Source of the DNA: Cervus elaphus
Lineage: Eukaryota > Chordata > Mammalia > Artiodactyla > Cervidae
Assembly (NCBI RefSeq): GCF_910594005.1
Contig: NC_057848.1
Location: forward strand, 132,008,155-132,072,154
DNA: 64,000 bases
Reading direction: 5' to 3'
Below are positions 1 through 11,142 of this stretch, in pieces. The notes under the pieces were generated by a model. The model was given only the letters and a program-made list of their open reading frames with translations. It was not told the DNA's origin and made no database searches. The position numbers and the translations under genes are program-made. Each line of letters starts with the position of its first letter. The stretch's first letter is position 1.

Positions 1-629
1 CCTCCTAATCCTCCGCCTTTGCAGGACATTATATTTAGGACTGTTACTGGGTTGGTGCATCACTTGAGCAAGTAATCTATGTTTTCCAAAGAACCGGACG
101 TGACCCACCATGGAGAGCTTGCTGGTGCTAAGCTGTTTCCCTCCATGACCACAGACATTTCTCCACATCTTGGCATTTAAATCTACTTTATTATAACAAG
201 TGAATAAACAATAGTTCCCTGTATGGCTCTATAAAAATGTGTCCAGTATTTATGCTGATAATAGGCATTTCCATTGTTTCCAAGTTTTTGCTATTATATA
301 CGATGCTGCAATAAACAGCTTCTTCCGTATCGCTCTGAAGATTTGAATAGGAGCATTTCTTTTTGATAAAATTTGTAACGTTTATCATTAATAAGAGTTC
401 AGAACTATGTAAAATCATTTTGTCAATTATATTTTTATCCTGTGCTCATTAATTTTTTTCTGCATCTGTTGCAAATATTTTCTTCCAGTGTATCATTTTT
501 AAAAACATGTTTATGATGATTTCATCCTACTAGGAAATATATCTACATGGGGCTTTTCTGGACCAACCATTCTTCTCTGATCTTTGTCACTGGGTTCCAA
601 ATGTTTTTTTTGTAGCACTCTATATAAAA

Positions 630-840
630 GGGGCTTCCCCAGTGGCTCAGCAGTAAAGAATCCACCTGCAGTGCAGGAAATGCAGATTGGATCCCTGGGT
701 CAGGAAGATCCTTTGGAGGAGGGCATGGAGACCCACTCCAGTATTCGTGCCTGGGAAATCCCGTGGACAGAGGAGCCTGGTGGGTTACAATGCGTGGGGG
801 TCGCAAAAGAATCGGGCGTAGCTCAGCAACTAAACAAAAA
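630..840 (+). repeat. Bov-tA SINE
   Basis: The tRNA-like head (GGGCTTCCCC...) and Bov-A body (GACAGAGGAGCC..., TCGCAAAAGA) match the ruminant Bov-tA family, in sense orientation in MAOB intron 8. Confidence 0.9.
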
Positions 841-1093
841 ACCACTGAATATATTATTTCTAAATTATGTCGGAAAAAAGATATCTTTATTCTAAGATAT
901 ACAAAAGTAGTCAAAACAGTTAAAATTGAAAATAAGAATTTTCTCCCCTACCAGATGTGCAATCTAGGTGTGCACATTCCACTTTAGAGAACATTGATTT
1001 CCATTATCTAGTCCTTTGGCAGCACTTGTACTATTGTAATCCCTGTGGCTTTATAATATATATGTTTGATATCTGGTACAAGAGTCTCTCTTT

Positions 1094-1316
1094 GGCTTCC
1101 CAGGTGGTGCTAGTGGTAAAGAACCTGCCTGTCAATGCAGGAGACCTAAGAGACTTGTGTTCGATCCCTGAGTCGGGAAGATGCCTTGGAGAAGGGCATG
1201 GCAACCCACTGCAGTATTCTTGCCTGGAGAATCCCATGGACAGAGGAACCTGGAGGGCTACAGTCCATGGGGTCGCAAAGAGTCACACACCACTGAAGCA
1301 GCTTAGTACACACACA
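1094..1316 (+). repeat. Bov-tA SINE
   Basis: A full head and body are present in sense orientation. It ends in a short CA-rich tail. Confidence 0.9.
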
Positions 1317-1470
1317 CATTCTCTCTTCATTATTTTTCCTATAATTTTGTCCTTGGTAAATATCAGTTATTCTTCCAGATGAATGTGATCATCTATCTGC
1401 TCAGCAGTCCTTCCACACTCCCACACTAAAAAAAGCTGCTCATGTGTTATTTTATTCTGAATGGTCTTTG

Positions 1471-1705
1471 CATGCGTGTACTAAGTCATTTCAGTCGTGT
1501 CTGAATCTGTGCGACCCTGTAGACTGTAGCCCGCCAGGCTCCTCTGTCCATGGGATTCTCCAGACAACAATACTGGAGTGGTTGCCATGCCCTCCTCCAG
1601 GGCATTTTCCTGACCCAGGGCTAGAACCCACATCTCTTATGTCTTCTGTGTTGGCAGGCAGGTTTTGTTTTTTTTTTTTTTAAACCACTAGCACCACCTG
1701 GGAAT
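1471..1705 (-). repeat. Bov-tA SINE (antisense)
   Basis: Reverse-oriented Bov-A body and tRNA-like head ending in CCACCTGGGA. A T-run of about 14 nt lies near 1667-1681. Confidence 0.88.
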
Positions 1706-2317
1706 AGTCCTCTTTGTCAACACCGTAGGTACGATATCTTCTTTTTTCTCTGAGGATGTTACTTGCCACTTTACTCTGTCCTTTTTTCTTGAGGATTCCT
1801 TTTTGTTTGTTAGTTTGTTTCTGCTTTTGTCTGCTTCTTTTGTTAAAGGACTTTGTTAAATGTCTAGATGTCCTTGAATGCCCCTTTTTAAGAGTAAGGC
1901 TGGAGCAAGTTAATCAGAAGTCCCCATGCATGGGCAGAACTCCTCAGCTTTCTACCTACAAATGACAGAAATACTACTGTTGTCACCTGATTTGTCCTGG
2001 CATGAACAGGATTCTTCTCTCTGTCCTTTGGTCCTTTGTTTCCTCCCAGCGCACCTGGGTGGTGCAGAGGCCAAGCAGCATCTCTGCCCAGGAAGCAGGG
2101 CCTCCACCCCAGCCAGTTCAGCTGACTATGAGACCAGTGTGCCCTTGCTCTTTCCTCTTATCACATCCTATCTTCTTCCTTGTCTTCTTATAACACGGTG
2201 ATTCCCTACCTATTTCTCTTGTATTCTTAAATCTTCTTAAATTCTCAGACATACTTTAAACATTTCTTCTCCCTGTAGTTCAGTTTTTCTCAATGTTTTT
2301 CCTAACCCCAAAACACC

Positions 2318-2591
2318 TGCTGCTGCTGCTAAGTCACTTCAGTCGTGGCCGACTCTGTGCGACCCCATAGACGGCAGCCCACCAGGCTCCCCCGTCCCTG
2401 GGATTCTCCAGGCAAGAATACTGGAGTGGGTTGCCATTTCCTTCTCCAAAACATTAAAGTGAAAAGTGAAAGTGAAGATGCTCAGTCGTGTCTGACCTTT
2501 CGCGACCCCATGGACTGCAGCCTACCAGGCTCCTCTATCCATGGGATTTTCCAGGCAAGAGTACTGGAGTGGGGTGCCATTGCCTTCTCTG
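2318..2591 (-). repeat. Bov-A2 dimeric SINE (antisense)
   Basis: Two Bov-A monomers are joined by the characteristic AAGTGAAAAGTGAAAGTGAA linker. The element is flanked by the perfect 10-bp target duplication CCAAAACACC (2308-2317 and 2592-2601), which sets its ends. Confidence 0.95.
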
Positions 2592-3138
2592 CCAAAACAC
2601 CTTAGGGACATGCAAATGCCCCTCAATCCAGTGACCGACTAGGACACTGATTCTCACAGATGCCAAGTGGGGAGGGTCATGAAGGGAGACAGAGAAGCAA
2701 ATGCAGGTTAAAAGGTCTACAGGTGTGCCTGCTCACACACAAGTTGGGGGCGTTGCATATCCTCCAAGTTCTTTCTCTAGTCTTTATTCCTCATTTTGAA
2801 GCCCTCTCATTGGATTTTCTATGCAACCTTTGCTCCGAAGTGTCCCACCATAATTTTGTTCAAACAATCCCAATTTCCTAGTAAATGATGGAGCAGGAAG
2901 AGTGGTACACTGTAGTAGGATCTTAGTCTAACATTTAAAATTCTGCCCTGACATTTTCACCATTGCCCTGTTGTATTCTTTTGTTAAAATTACATATCTT
3001 TTTTGTTCAGGAGGGGAATCAGATAAGCACTTTGTCCAGAATGAGCTGAAATTGTTTCCCAAGTTGTTCTGGAGGTGCTGTGTGAAATGCTTTCTGCCCT
3101 GTCTACAGATAGTCAAGAATTAGTTAGCATAAGTACAT

Positions 3139-3357
3139 GTGTGCTATGTCACTTCAGTCATATCTGACTCTTTGCGGCCCTTTGGACTATAACCTCCCAG
3201 GCTCCTCTGTCCATGGGATTCTCCAGGCAGGAATATTGGAGTGGGTTGCCATACCCTCCTCCAGGGGATCTTCCTGACCCAGGGATCGAACCCTCATCTC
3301 TTATGTCTCCTACATTGACAGACGGGTTCTTTACTTCTAGCGCCATCCAAGTGGCCC
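3139..3357 (-). repeat. Bov-tA SINE (antisense)
   Basis: The reverse-oriented SINE ends about 400 nt before MAOB exon 9. Confidence 0.88.
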
Positions 3358-3755
3358 CTCATAAAATGTGAATGTTCAGTGCCTTCTATTTTACAGGAAT
3401 AGAATAGCATGTCTTTGACACATCTTTGGTTTTATGTGATTTCTTGTGAAAAAAGAAATGGGGACACATGTGGTAACGGTAAGGGAAAACAAGATTGCAT
3501 TTAATGGTGGCCTGGATTAATTCATGACATCACATTGCTTCTTTGCAGAGAGGAACTTAGCATTTGAGTTTTTCACCAAATGTTGGCTCCTTCGCTTTTC
3601 AAACATCAGTTTGATTTGCCTTCATATATTTAGAGTATAAGGTCTTATTTTCATCCTTTGGGCTTCTCAAATTGAAAACTGTATGCTTCATTGTAACTGC
3701 TACAGGTAGTTTGATAGGGTGATGAATGTCTTTTTCCATTTTGTTCTTCTCCAAG

Positions 3756-3852
3756 ATTACTGTGGAAGCATGATTATTGAAGGAGAGGAAGCTCCAGTTG
3801 CCTACGCATTGGATGATACTAAACCTGATGGCAGCTATCCTGCCATAATAGG
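3756..3852 (+). CDS. MAOB: MAOB exon 9
   Basis: The 97-nt exon runs from the AG at 3754-3755 to the GTAAGG donor at 3853. It translates as (D)YCGSMIIEGEEAPVAYALD and continues to PAII(G), residues 310-342. The Tyr in APVAY is the residue-326 gate that separates entrance and substrate cavities and distinguishes B from A (Ile335 in MAOA). Both ends split codons (phase 1 start, phase 2 end), exactly as in MAOA exon 9 at 57355-57451. Differences from human are conservative. Confidence 0.97.
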
Positions 3853-4018
3853 GTAAGGCATGCTTGTGGTGGTGTGATGATCTTCCATATTGATAATGTA
3901 TTCCTATACTATCAGTAATTGTGTCCCAAACTTTGTTCAATAATTTTTTACCCAATGTCACTTTTCTCCAAATCTAGCAATAAGAAAGATCTTATTGATT
4001 TTTTACAAATAATGTCTT

Positions 4019-4142
4019 CTGGGAATTCCCTGGTAGTCCACTGGTTAGGACTCCACGCTTTCATTACAGGGGACACAGGTTTGATCTCTGCTCAGGTCCT
4101 GCAAGCCACATGGCAAGGCCAAAAAAAAAAAATAAAAATAAA
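4019..4142 (+). repeat. CHR-type tRNA-derived SINE
   Basis: The GGGAATTCCCTGGTAGTCCA head and A-rich tail define the CHR type. The perfect target duplication AATAATGTCTT (4008-4018 and 4143-4153) marks a clean insertion in MAOB intron 9. Confidence 0.92.
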
Positions 4143-5022
4143 AATAATGTCTTTCAAGGAATAAAAATTTAGAAAGGAATTAGAATATCAATAACATTTT
4201 AAAATGTGTTATACTAGTTTTCTTCTTCATGTTTAGCACTGGGAGTTGATATATTATGGTAAGCTATCTTTTGTGAAAGTATGATATGAAGATTTGACTT
4301 AGGGTGTTCCACTAAGAAGGCTTCTTGTGGAGGCTACATGAGCATCGATGGTACTTATGTGGGATGCTGAGATTTCCCACAAGAGAGAAGCCAAGACCAG
4401 CCCAGTCCTCAGTTTGGTAGGGAACAGCAACGCAGGTGCGGATGTCATGGGGATGGAAAGGTGGTGATTACCTGGAGCAGCCAAAACTGAGATGGGTCTT
4501 AAGATATGTATGAGTTTATTTCAGAGAGAGCCAAAGGTCAAAAGAGGGAAATCAAAACCAGTTGGTTAGTTGAAGGCAATCATAGGGCTGGAAATGGAGG
4601 CAGATTCTAGAAGGCTGGGCACTAGGGAGAAGCATATTGAAGACAGGACCAAAGAACAAGGACTGGATGGAACTGTAACGTCTCAGGCACATCTTAGATA
4701 GGCATTTGAGACCCAGAGTGTATTCCTATTGACCGCCAGTCATATATGGGGAGATGGCTTAGTCATGGTAAACCCCTAGGCAAAAATTATGGCCAGTGAT
4801 CTGTTTTTAGTCCCTTGAATTCCTAAAACTAGAAGGTATCTTTTAATGTCAGGAATGTAACACCTAAATAGTAAAATATGGAACATAAAATAAGATAGTG
4901 TGTTGTTTGTTTCTTCTGGTTTACTTTTAACTTGTACACTAGACACATGTGTAGCTATAGAAATGAGGCCAAGATGATAGCATCCATTGATTTCCCCCCA
5001 TTTTATTGTTTGTATGTTTTAG

Positions 5023-5076
5023 ATTTATCCTTGCCCACAAAGCCAGAAAACTGGCCCGTCTTACCAAGGAGGAAAG
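5023..5076 (+). CDS. MAOB: MAOB exon 10
   Basis: The 54-nt exon encodes FILAHKARKLARLTKEE(R), residues 343-360, which is identical to human MAOB as I recall it. The acceptor follows a long pyrimidine/T tract and the donor is GTAAGG. A striking CT-rich tract begins about 20 nt downstream of the donor. The length and phase equal those of MAOA exon 10 at 52602-52655. Confidence 0.97.
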
Positions 5077-5094
5077 GTAAGGAAAAAAGTATCT

Positions 5095-5172
5095 GTTCTT
5101 TCTTCCCTCCTCTCTGCCTCCCTCCCTCCCTTCCTTTCCCCCTCTCTCCCTTCCTTTTCCCCTCTGTTTCTT
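5095..5172 (+). repeat. Polypyrimidine (CT-rich) tract
   Basis: About 75 nt of nearly pure C/T (CCCT, CTTT and CTCC units) lies in MAOB intron 10 close to the exon 10 donor. Simple-sequence origin is likely. Pyrimidine-tract binding proteins could bind it, but nothing else in the sequence supports a function. Confidence 0.85.
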
Positions 5173-5600
5173 CTTTCTACCTACTTTCAACTTCACTTAA
5201 CTTTTTAACTTAAAGACTGCTTAATGTGTATTCCTAACACGACATATCTGTTATGTTTCATCATGAGGGTCTTGTAGAGAGGCACAATGCTGATAACTGA
5301 AGAACCAAGTGTTCAAAATTCAAATTTGTTGAGTTTATCATGCATAAGATACCATGCAAGGAGCTATGGAGAATACAAAAATGGATATAGCCCAGGAGTT
5401 GAAAACTTACTGGGGGAGGAGACAACCAGGTAAACAAATAACCCCTTGCAGGGCACTCTGCCATACATCCTGCATGAAAGATGCATAACAATGAAAAAGT
5501 ATAGTTACAGATGGACTAGATTCCCTGGAGGTGGCAATTTCTTTCAGCAATTTGTATTCACCACTACCAACTATTTATTCCCATACCACCCCTGATAACA

Positions 5601-5829
5601 TGGTGTGCTTCTGGCATGGTGTGCATGCTTAGTCATGTCTGACTCTGCAAGTTCAAAGACTATAGCCCGCCAGGCTCTTCTGTCCATGGAACTTCCCAGG
5701 CAAGAATACTGGAGCAGGTTGCCATTTCCTTCTTCAGGGCACATTCCCAACCCGGAGATCAAAGCCATGTCTCCTGTGTCTCCTGCATTGGCAGGCAAAT
5801 TCTTTACCACTCTGCCACCTTGGGAGCCT
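5601..5829 (-). repeat. Bov-tA SINE (antisense)
   Basis: Flanked by the perfect 11-bp duplication CCCTGATAACA (5590-5600 and 5830-5840). Confidence 0.93.
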
Positions 5830-5860
5830 CCCTGATAACATATTTACCAACTAAGAGCCC

Positions 5861-6080
5861 CTGGAGGGCTTTCCAGGTGGCACTAGTGGTAAAGAACATG
5901 CCTACCAATGCAGGAGACGCAGGAGACGTGGGTTTGATCCCTGGCTTGGGAAGGTCCCCTGGAGAAGGAAATGGCAACTTACCTCAGTATGCTTTCCTGG
6001 GAAATACTATGGACAGAGGAGCCTGGTGGGCTACAGTCCATGGGGTCACAAAGAGTCAGACATGATGAGCGTGCACACAC
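5861..6080 (+). repeat. Bov-tA SINE
   Basis: A sense copy 31 nt from the previous antisense copy, so the two form an inverted pair that could fold as a long hairpin in MAOB pre-mRNA. The duplication AAGAGCCC is at 5853-5860 and 6081-6088. Confidence 0.92.
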
Positions 6081-6235
6081 AAGAGCCCATGAATACATTA
6101 TGGCACATCCTCTCCTGCCTCCATCCTTAGCTTGCTGCTTTACGACTATTGCCACCACTGTGCTTGGCCAGGGCTATGGAGGTCTGATTGGGCCACTTAC
6201 CTAAAAAATGTCCCCACTAGAATATTAAGATCCAA

Positions 6236-6509
6236 AAAGGGATGGATTGGGAGTTTGGAATTAGCAGATGCAAACTCTTATACATAGAATGGATAGACAG
6301 CAAGGTCCTGCTGAATAGCACAGGGAACTATTTTCAATATCTGGTGATAAACCATAATGGAAAAGAATATGAAAAAAAGAATGTACAAAAATTGCATACA
6401 ATAAAACATATTATAAACCAATAAGAAAATAGTATTATCTGTAAATGTTAATAATTACAGTATTAAGTAAAATAAAATGTTGCAAAACAGTAAAAAAAAA
6501 AAAAAAAAA
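6236..6509 (+). mobile_element. L1 3' end (artiodactyl type)
   Basis: A 5'-truncated L1 3' UTR with the familiar block (GGATAGACAGCAAGGTCCTG, CACAGGGAACTAT) ending in an 18-A tail at 6492-6509. Confidence 0.8.
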
Positions 6510-6559
6510 TCCGTGAAAGTAGGAAGTTTTGTCTGGTCGGTTCACTGCTGAATCTCCAG

Positions 6560-6990
6560 TGCCTGGAACAGATCTTTTCCCAATATGTCTTTTGATCATA
6601 TTTATGGGTTATTCATTTTATACTATAATAAAGATTTAGCTTTTTATGAAGTTAGGTTGATCTGTTTTTAAAATCATTGCTTCTGAATGGTCTATCATGC
6701 ATAGAAAAGACTTTTCCGTTTCAAGATCGGTTTAAATTACTCATTTTCAGTGCTTTTCTGTTTTCATCTATTCTGTGTGAATCTTTGATCCTTCTGAAAT
6801 ATATTTTGGTGTAAGAAGTCACATAGGAGTCCAATTTTGCTTCTTTCATGGGTAGCCGTTTGTCCCAGCGTCATTTTATTGAATAATCTATCTTTTCTTC
6901 ATGAGTTTAAAATGCCCGCCTTTATGATTCTAAATTCCCTTATATATTTGGTTCTATTTAATTTTCTTTGTTCTGTCTGACTGGAAACTT
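6560..6990 (-). mobile_element. Old L1 ORF2 fragment (antisense)
   Basis: The reverse strand reads like a decayed L1 ORF2 C-terminal region, with stops and indels throughout. Recognition is by pattern only. Confidence 0.55.
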
Positions 6991-7009
6991 TATATGCTTT
7001 TTACCCATG

Positions 7010-7165
7010 GTTCTCAAACTTAATCACCTAGAAGGTTTGTGAAAACACACATGCTTCCACTGCTGTTTCTGAGTTGGCAGGTCTGGGATGAGATCTGAGA
7101 GTCTGCATTTCTGACAAGCTCCCAAATGATGCAGTTGCTACTGGTTCTGGGGCCACACTGTTTTA
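7010..7165. repeat. MER5-type DNA transposon remnant
   Basis: The pattern TTCTCAAACTTAATCACCTA ... CTGCATTTCTGACAAGCTCC fits a diverged MER5 (hAT-Charlie) element. Confidence 0.6.
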
Positions 7166-7194
7166 CCGTGATTAGTGAAAAAATCAGATGAGTT

Positions 7195-7300
7195 TGTGGA
7201 CAAAAATAAAGGTTGGAGAGCTTAAGTAACCTGCTTAAGACTTCACAGCATGGAAGAGACAGAAGCAGAATTCAAAGTTGCTCTTGCTCCACTTTGCCCA
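7195..7300. repeat. MIR SINE fragment
   Basis: The MIR core pattern (AGTAACCTGCTTAAG...CACAGCATGGAAGAGACAGA) is recognisable but diverged. Confidence 0.55.
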
Positions 7301-7674
7301 TTTCCTCTTAGTGGGATTAGGAGAGAAGGAAGGTAGCAGGAATCCTATCTTGGTCCTCTCAGAATCTCCAGTGCTTAGGAAATTGACAACAGGTACACAA
7401 AGTTTCCTTCAATGAATGAATAAATTGCCCTGTGCCCCTGGTGATGCAGGCAATGCATCCCTTTCTTTTCATTATAACTTTTTGTGACCTCGTAGATTTC
7501 AGATACTGGAACTAAAATAAAGTGCCTTGCTTTGAAAAGTTAAAATCAAATGTCAAGTGGAAGCAAAAGTTCAGAGGCTCAGAATCTTTTTGAATGATGA
7601 GAATCATAGACACCTCTTCCACTTTTGCTTCCTTCTTCATTTGCATTTATTTTTTTCCTCCCCTCTTCCCATAG

Positions 7675-7732
7675 GTTGAAGAAACTCTGTGACCTCTATG
7701 CAAAGGTTCTGGGCTCACAAGAAGCTTTGCAC
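7675..7732 (+). CDS. MAOB: MAOB exon 11
   Basis: The 58-nt exon runs from CCCATAG to GTAAGG and encodes LKKLCDLYAKVLGSQEALH, residues 361-379. The family residues KLC-LYAKVLGS-EAL are all present. Residue 379 is His here, as in MAOA, where human MAOB has Glu. The length matches MAOA exon 11 (46079-46136). A CHR-type SINE lies 40 nt downstream in antisense. Confidence 0.96.
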
Positions 7733-7770
7733 GTAAGGCTTCCCAACCCTTCCCTATGGGAGAAAGATCT

Positions 7771-7911
7771 TCTTTTTTTTTTCTTTCTTTCTTTTTTTTT
7801 CAACTTTGGCAGCACTGTGCAGCATGTGGGATCTTAGTTCCCTGACCAGGGATTGAACCTGTGCACCCTGCAGTGGAAGCTGGGAATCTTAACCACTGGA
7901 GCACCAGGGAA
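7771..7911 (-). repeat. CHR-type SINE (antisense)
   Basis: Starts with a T-rich tract and ends with the reverse complement of the tRNA-like head (GGAGCACCAGGGAA). It lies just after MAOB exon 11. Confidence 0.85.
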
Positions 7912-8078
7912 CCCGAGAGATCTTTCTTTGTTGTGTTGGGCCTAGCAGTGATGGGCTCATGCAAGTCAGGTTCTAGAGTTCATGTTTTCCTTGATCTATT
8001 CTTGGTGGGGTGTGCACAACAGGGCCGGTCAACTTATGAGTTGTCCTGGAGGGCATGGGCCCTGGCTAGTGGCAGCTT

Positions 8079-8209
8079 GAAAAGTGAAAGTGAAGTCGTT
8101 CAGTCATGTCTGACTCTTTGTGACCCCATGGACTATAGCCTACCAGGCCACTCCATCCATGGGATTTTCCAGGCAAGAGTACTGGAGTGAGTTGCCATTT
8201 CCTTCTCCA
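8079..8209 (-). repeat. Bov-A monomer (antisense)
   Basis: A single Bov-A unit with perfect 11-bp duplications AGTGGCAGCTT (8068-8078 and 8210-8220). It appears to have inserted as a monomer. Confidence 0.9.
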
Positions 8210-9895
8210 AGTGGCAGCTTAGGGACCCTGCAAATTAATGTGTTTTACGTGATGCTACCCTTGTCCCTGAGTTCAGAGCTCTTCCTGGAGCAGGGAAGAC
8301 ATGCTGATTGGCTCAAGGTGAGCCTTGTCAGCTGAGCTTCCTAGACATCTTTGCAGGTAGTTCTCCTCCCCTCCTCATGGCTAAAGGCGGGATGATATGG
8401 GAGGTAGGGCTGTAGGGGCATTAGGTGATAGTCAAAGGACCCAATGTGCCCATAACCAGTAGCCATAACCACCACCCCCATCAATATTTAAGACAAGCCG
8501 ACGTTTCCTTCCATTCACCAGACTGCTGGGTTTTTAATGTTTTGACACGGATTACATCACCTTTTGCAAGTTATTATTAAATCCAGTTATCCATGAAGCA
8601 TTTGAAGACAATGGAAAACAATGTACGAATGAGCGGTTAAAGCATAAGGAAACTCTAATGAAGGGGCTAAGAATGTTTAACTTGTTAAGCCTCTTAAATC
8701 TAAATCTCTGCACCACACATCATGACCGAGTTGAACAGCTCCATGGCTTCATCTAATCCCTTGAACATTTATTTTGCTCAACTTTGCAATGCCTGACTTC
8801 CTTCTAGTCAAGTTGTTGTGGTTTTTGAATTTGTCATTTTTGTTCATCCTTTTAAGGCAAGAGTTACTTGTTATAGGTGAAACACATGCTCTTGAAGCTT
8901 CGAAGAATTCGTCCTCAGCAAATGAACAAGAATGACAAATTGATTGGTTTGGAGAGAAACATAATAATAATGAAGAATGGGTTTTGTTTCATTTTTCATT
9001 GTCATACGCCATTTAACAAGATTAAGTATAAGCATAGCCTCTGGACACAAGGATACTATGAGTGAAGAAGCAAAACCCAAACTATACGCACATTAAAAAT
9101 TAATCCTGTCACAGCTGCTGAAATTGGCTGGTCTTTCTATTTAAAAAATACAGTTCAAGATATTTCTCCCTGGTAGATACTCAAGTTTTTTTGAAGTTAC
9201 ATTCTGAGACACCCTCAGGCTGAGGCAGTGCAGAGCTGAGAATCCTCCGACCACCTGTGAGATGGTTGTTTGGGGAACCCCAGTGGGAGGGGAAAACAGT
9301 TCTCAAATTCCCAAAAAGCTGATCATTTTTAACAGGGGGACAGTCTCTTTTTCTTAGAAAAATATGGATAATTAATTTCTGATGATAAGAATGAGTTGTT
9401 TGTTCTTGGCATAGAGAGTGGCACTTGCTTTGGCATTTGTCCTGGGAGCAGGGAAAGGTGAAACATGAAATCCAAACTTTCTTCTGATTGGCTGACTGGA
9501 TATAGGCAGAGAAGGATGCTTATGAGGTGGTTATCACACTCAGATGCAGAGAGGGAAGAGGGCTGGGCCAGAGGCATCGGAGCCACTTATACCTAGCACA
9601 AAGGGCCTTGTGCTTTGTTCATTGTTACAAATAGCTATTCAAAGTCCCATGTGTGACTGCAATTGTTTTAAATGAAACAACTTTTCCAAATCTCTTTTTA
9701 CAACTAACATTTTTCTCTTAAGACTTGCCATGTTGATTTTATTAATAACTTTTCAAAATAATGCTTAATGATAACACTTACGTTTACTTTTTTTAAATAA
9801 AACTTGCACTTCACAAAACCTCAGCTAATGTTTTGCCTATTCATGGCAAAAACATATTTTTCAGGCTGATCATTGCCTGCATGTATTGCCATCAA

Positions 9896-10226
9896 TGGGC
9901 TTCAGCTGGTAAAGAATCTGCCTGCAATGCAAGAGACTCCAGTTCGATTCCTGGGTCAGGAAGTTCCCCTGGAGAAGGGATAGGCTACCCACTCCAGTAT
10001 TCTTGGGCTACCCTCATGGCTCAGATGGTAAAGAATCTGCCTGCAATGCAGGAGACCTGTGTTTGATCCCTGGGTTGGGAAGATCCCCTGGAAGAGGGCA
10101 TGGCAACCTACTCCAGTATTCTTGCCTGGAGAATCCCCATGGGCAAAGGAGCCTGGCGGACTATAGTTCATAGGGTCTCAAAGAGTCGGACATGACTGAG
10201 TGACTAAACACAGCACAGCACTGCAC
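9896..10226 (+). repeat. Bov-tA variant SINE with two tRNA-like heads
   Basis: Two successive tRNA-like heads (each GGTAAAGAATCTGCCTGCAA) precede a single Bov-A body. The perfect duplication ATTGCCATCAA (9885-9895 and 10227-10237) shows the double-headed form inserted as one unit. Confidence 0.92.
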
Positions 10227-10628
10227 ATTGCCATCAACAGAATTGCCTACATCCCATGAAAACATTAATTTGTCTGTCCTAGCTTCTCTTAACAAAGTTG
10301 ACTTGCACCAAAAACGTGAATCTGGTCATTCTTTTTACTTAACAGTCAGTCTTTCTACTTTTCTTCCTCCTCTTTACTCCATTAAGCATAAATCCTTTTT
10401 CAAACTTGTCCTGAAACTATTAGGCACTAAAAGCTTCTTAATACCTAAGACCACTTTAAACATGGAGCTAGACAGTTGCAATTTATGAATGGTACCTGGG
10501 ACATGAATGAAGCAAGGGTGAAAACTTTCTAAGTCAGAATTTCTTAGAAGTTTATAACCAAGGACATTTACATGTTCAAAGTCATATCTCTAAAAACATT
10601 AGAACGATAAGGCTTTATTTTAGACATA

Positions 10629-10932
10629 GGGCTTCCCTGATAGCTCAATTGGTAAAGAATCTGCCTGCAACGCAGGAGACCCCCGTTCGATTCCTGGGTC
10701 AGGAAGATCCACTGGAGAAGGGATAGGCTACCCACTCCAGTATTCTTGGGCTTCCATTGTGGCTCAGCTGGTAAAGAATCTGCCTGCAATACAGGAGACC
10801 TGGATTCCATCCCTGGGTTGGGAAGATCCCCTGGAGTAGGGAATGGTTACCCACTCCAGTATTCTGACCTGGAGAATTCCATGGACTGTATAGTCCATGG
10901 GGTCGCAAAGTTTTGGACACAACTGAGTGATA
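10629..10932 (+). repeat. Bov-tA variant SINE with two tRNA-like heads
   Basis: Same double-headed structure as the copy 400 nt to the left, with independent substitutions. It ends about 110 nt before MAOB exon 12. Confidence 0.9.
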
Positions 10933-11044
10933 CTTTAGATATATGTTGGTTCTCCAGTGAAGCCTACCGTGATGTGTTTGATTTATTCTGGATGAGATCA
11001 CTTCCTTTGATTCTTCTCTGAATTTTTGTCACTCTGCCTTGCAG

Positions 11045-11142
11045 CCGGTGCACTATGAAGAGAAGAACTGGTGTGAGGAGCAGTACTCAGCAGGTTGCTA
11101 CACTTCTTATTTCCCTCCTGGGATCATGACTCAATATGGAAG
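11045..11142 (+). CDS. MAOB: MAOB exon 12 (covalent-FAD exon)
   Basis: The 98-nt exon encodes residues 380-412, PVHYEEKNWCEEQYSAGCYT and then SYFPPGIMTQYG(R). The Cys of GCY is Cys397, which carries the 8-alpha-S-thioether link to FAD, and the following Tyr398 is one wall of the aromatic cage. Residue 395 is Ala (GCA) where the family pentapeptide Ser-Gly-Gly-Cys-Tyr has Gly; the MAOA copy in this window keeps Gly-Gly. The donor is GTAGAG. The exon is otherwise intact. Confidence 0.97.

Larger units (their letters stand above)
1..3755 (+). other. MAOB: MAOB intron 8 (partial)
   Basis: This stretch contains no MAOB coding sequence: the exon 8 block (YVISAIPPTL-type) is absent, so it must lie left of the window. 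It holds four Bov-tA copies and one Bov-A2, listed separately, in otherwise unremarkable AT-rich DNA. Positions 1-629, 1710-2307 and 3358-3740 show nothing I recognise with confidence. Confidence 0.85.

Noticed and set aside
543..914. Many open frames with recurring peptides such as GFSRQEYWSGLPCPSPGDL or GSIPGSGRSPGEGNGNPLQY
   Set aside because: They are translations of Bov-tA and Bov-A2 SINEs on either strand and recur all over the window. They are not genes.
1..3755. MAOB exon 8 at the left edge
   Set aside because: No match on + to the exon 8 peptide (VISAIPPTL, VIKC). It must lie further upstream.
3599..3961. 120-codon - strand frame
   Set aside because: It is the antisense shadow of MAOB exon 9.
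9896..10932. tRNA genes suggested by the conserved heads GGTTCGATCCCTGGGT and similar
   Set aside because: These are the tRNA-like heads of Bov-tA and CHR SINEs and lack a proper cloverleaf.
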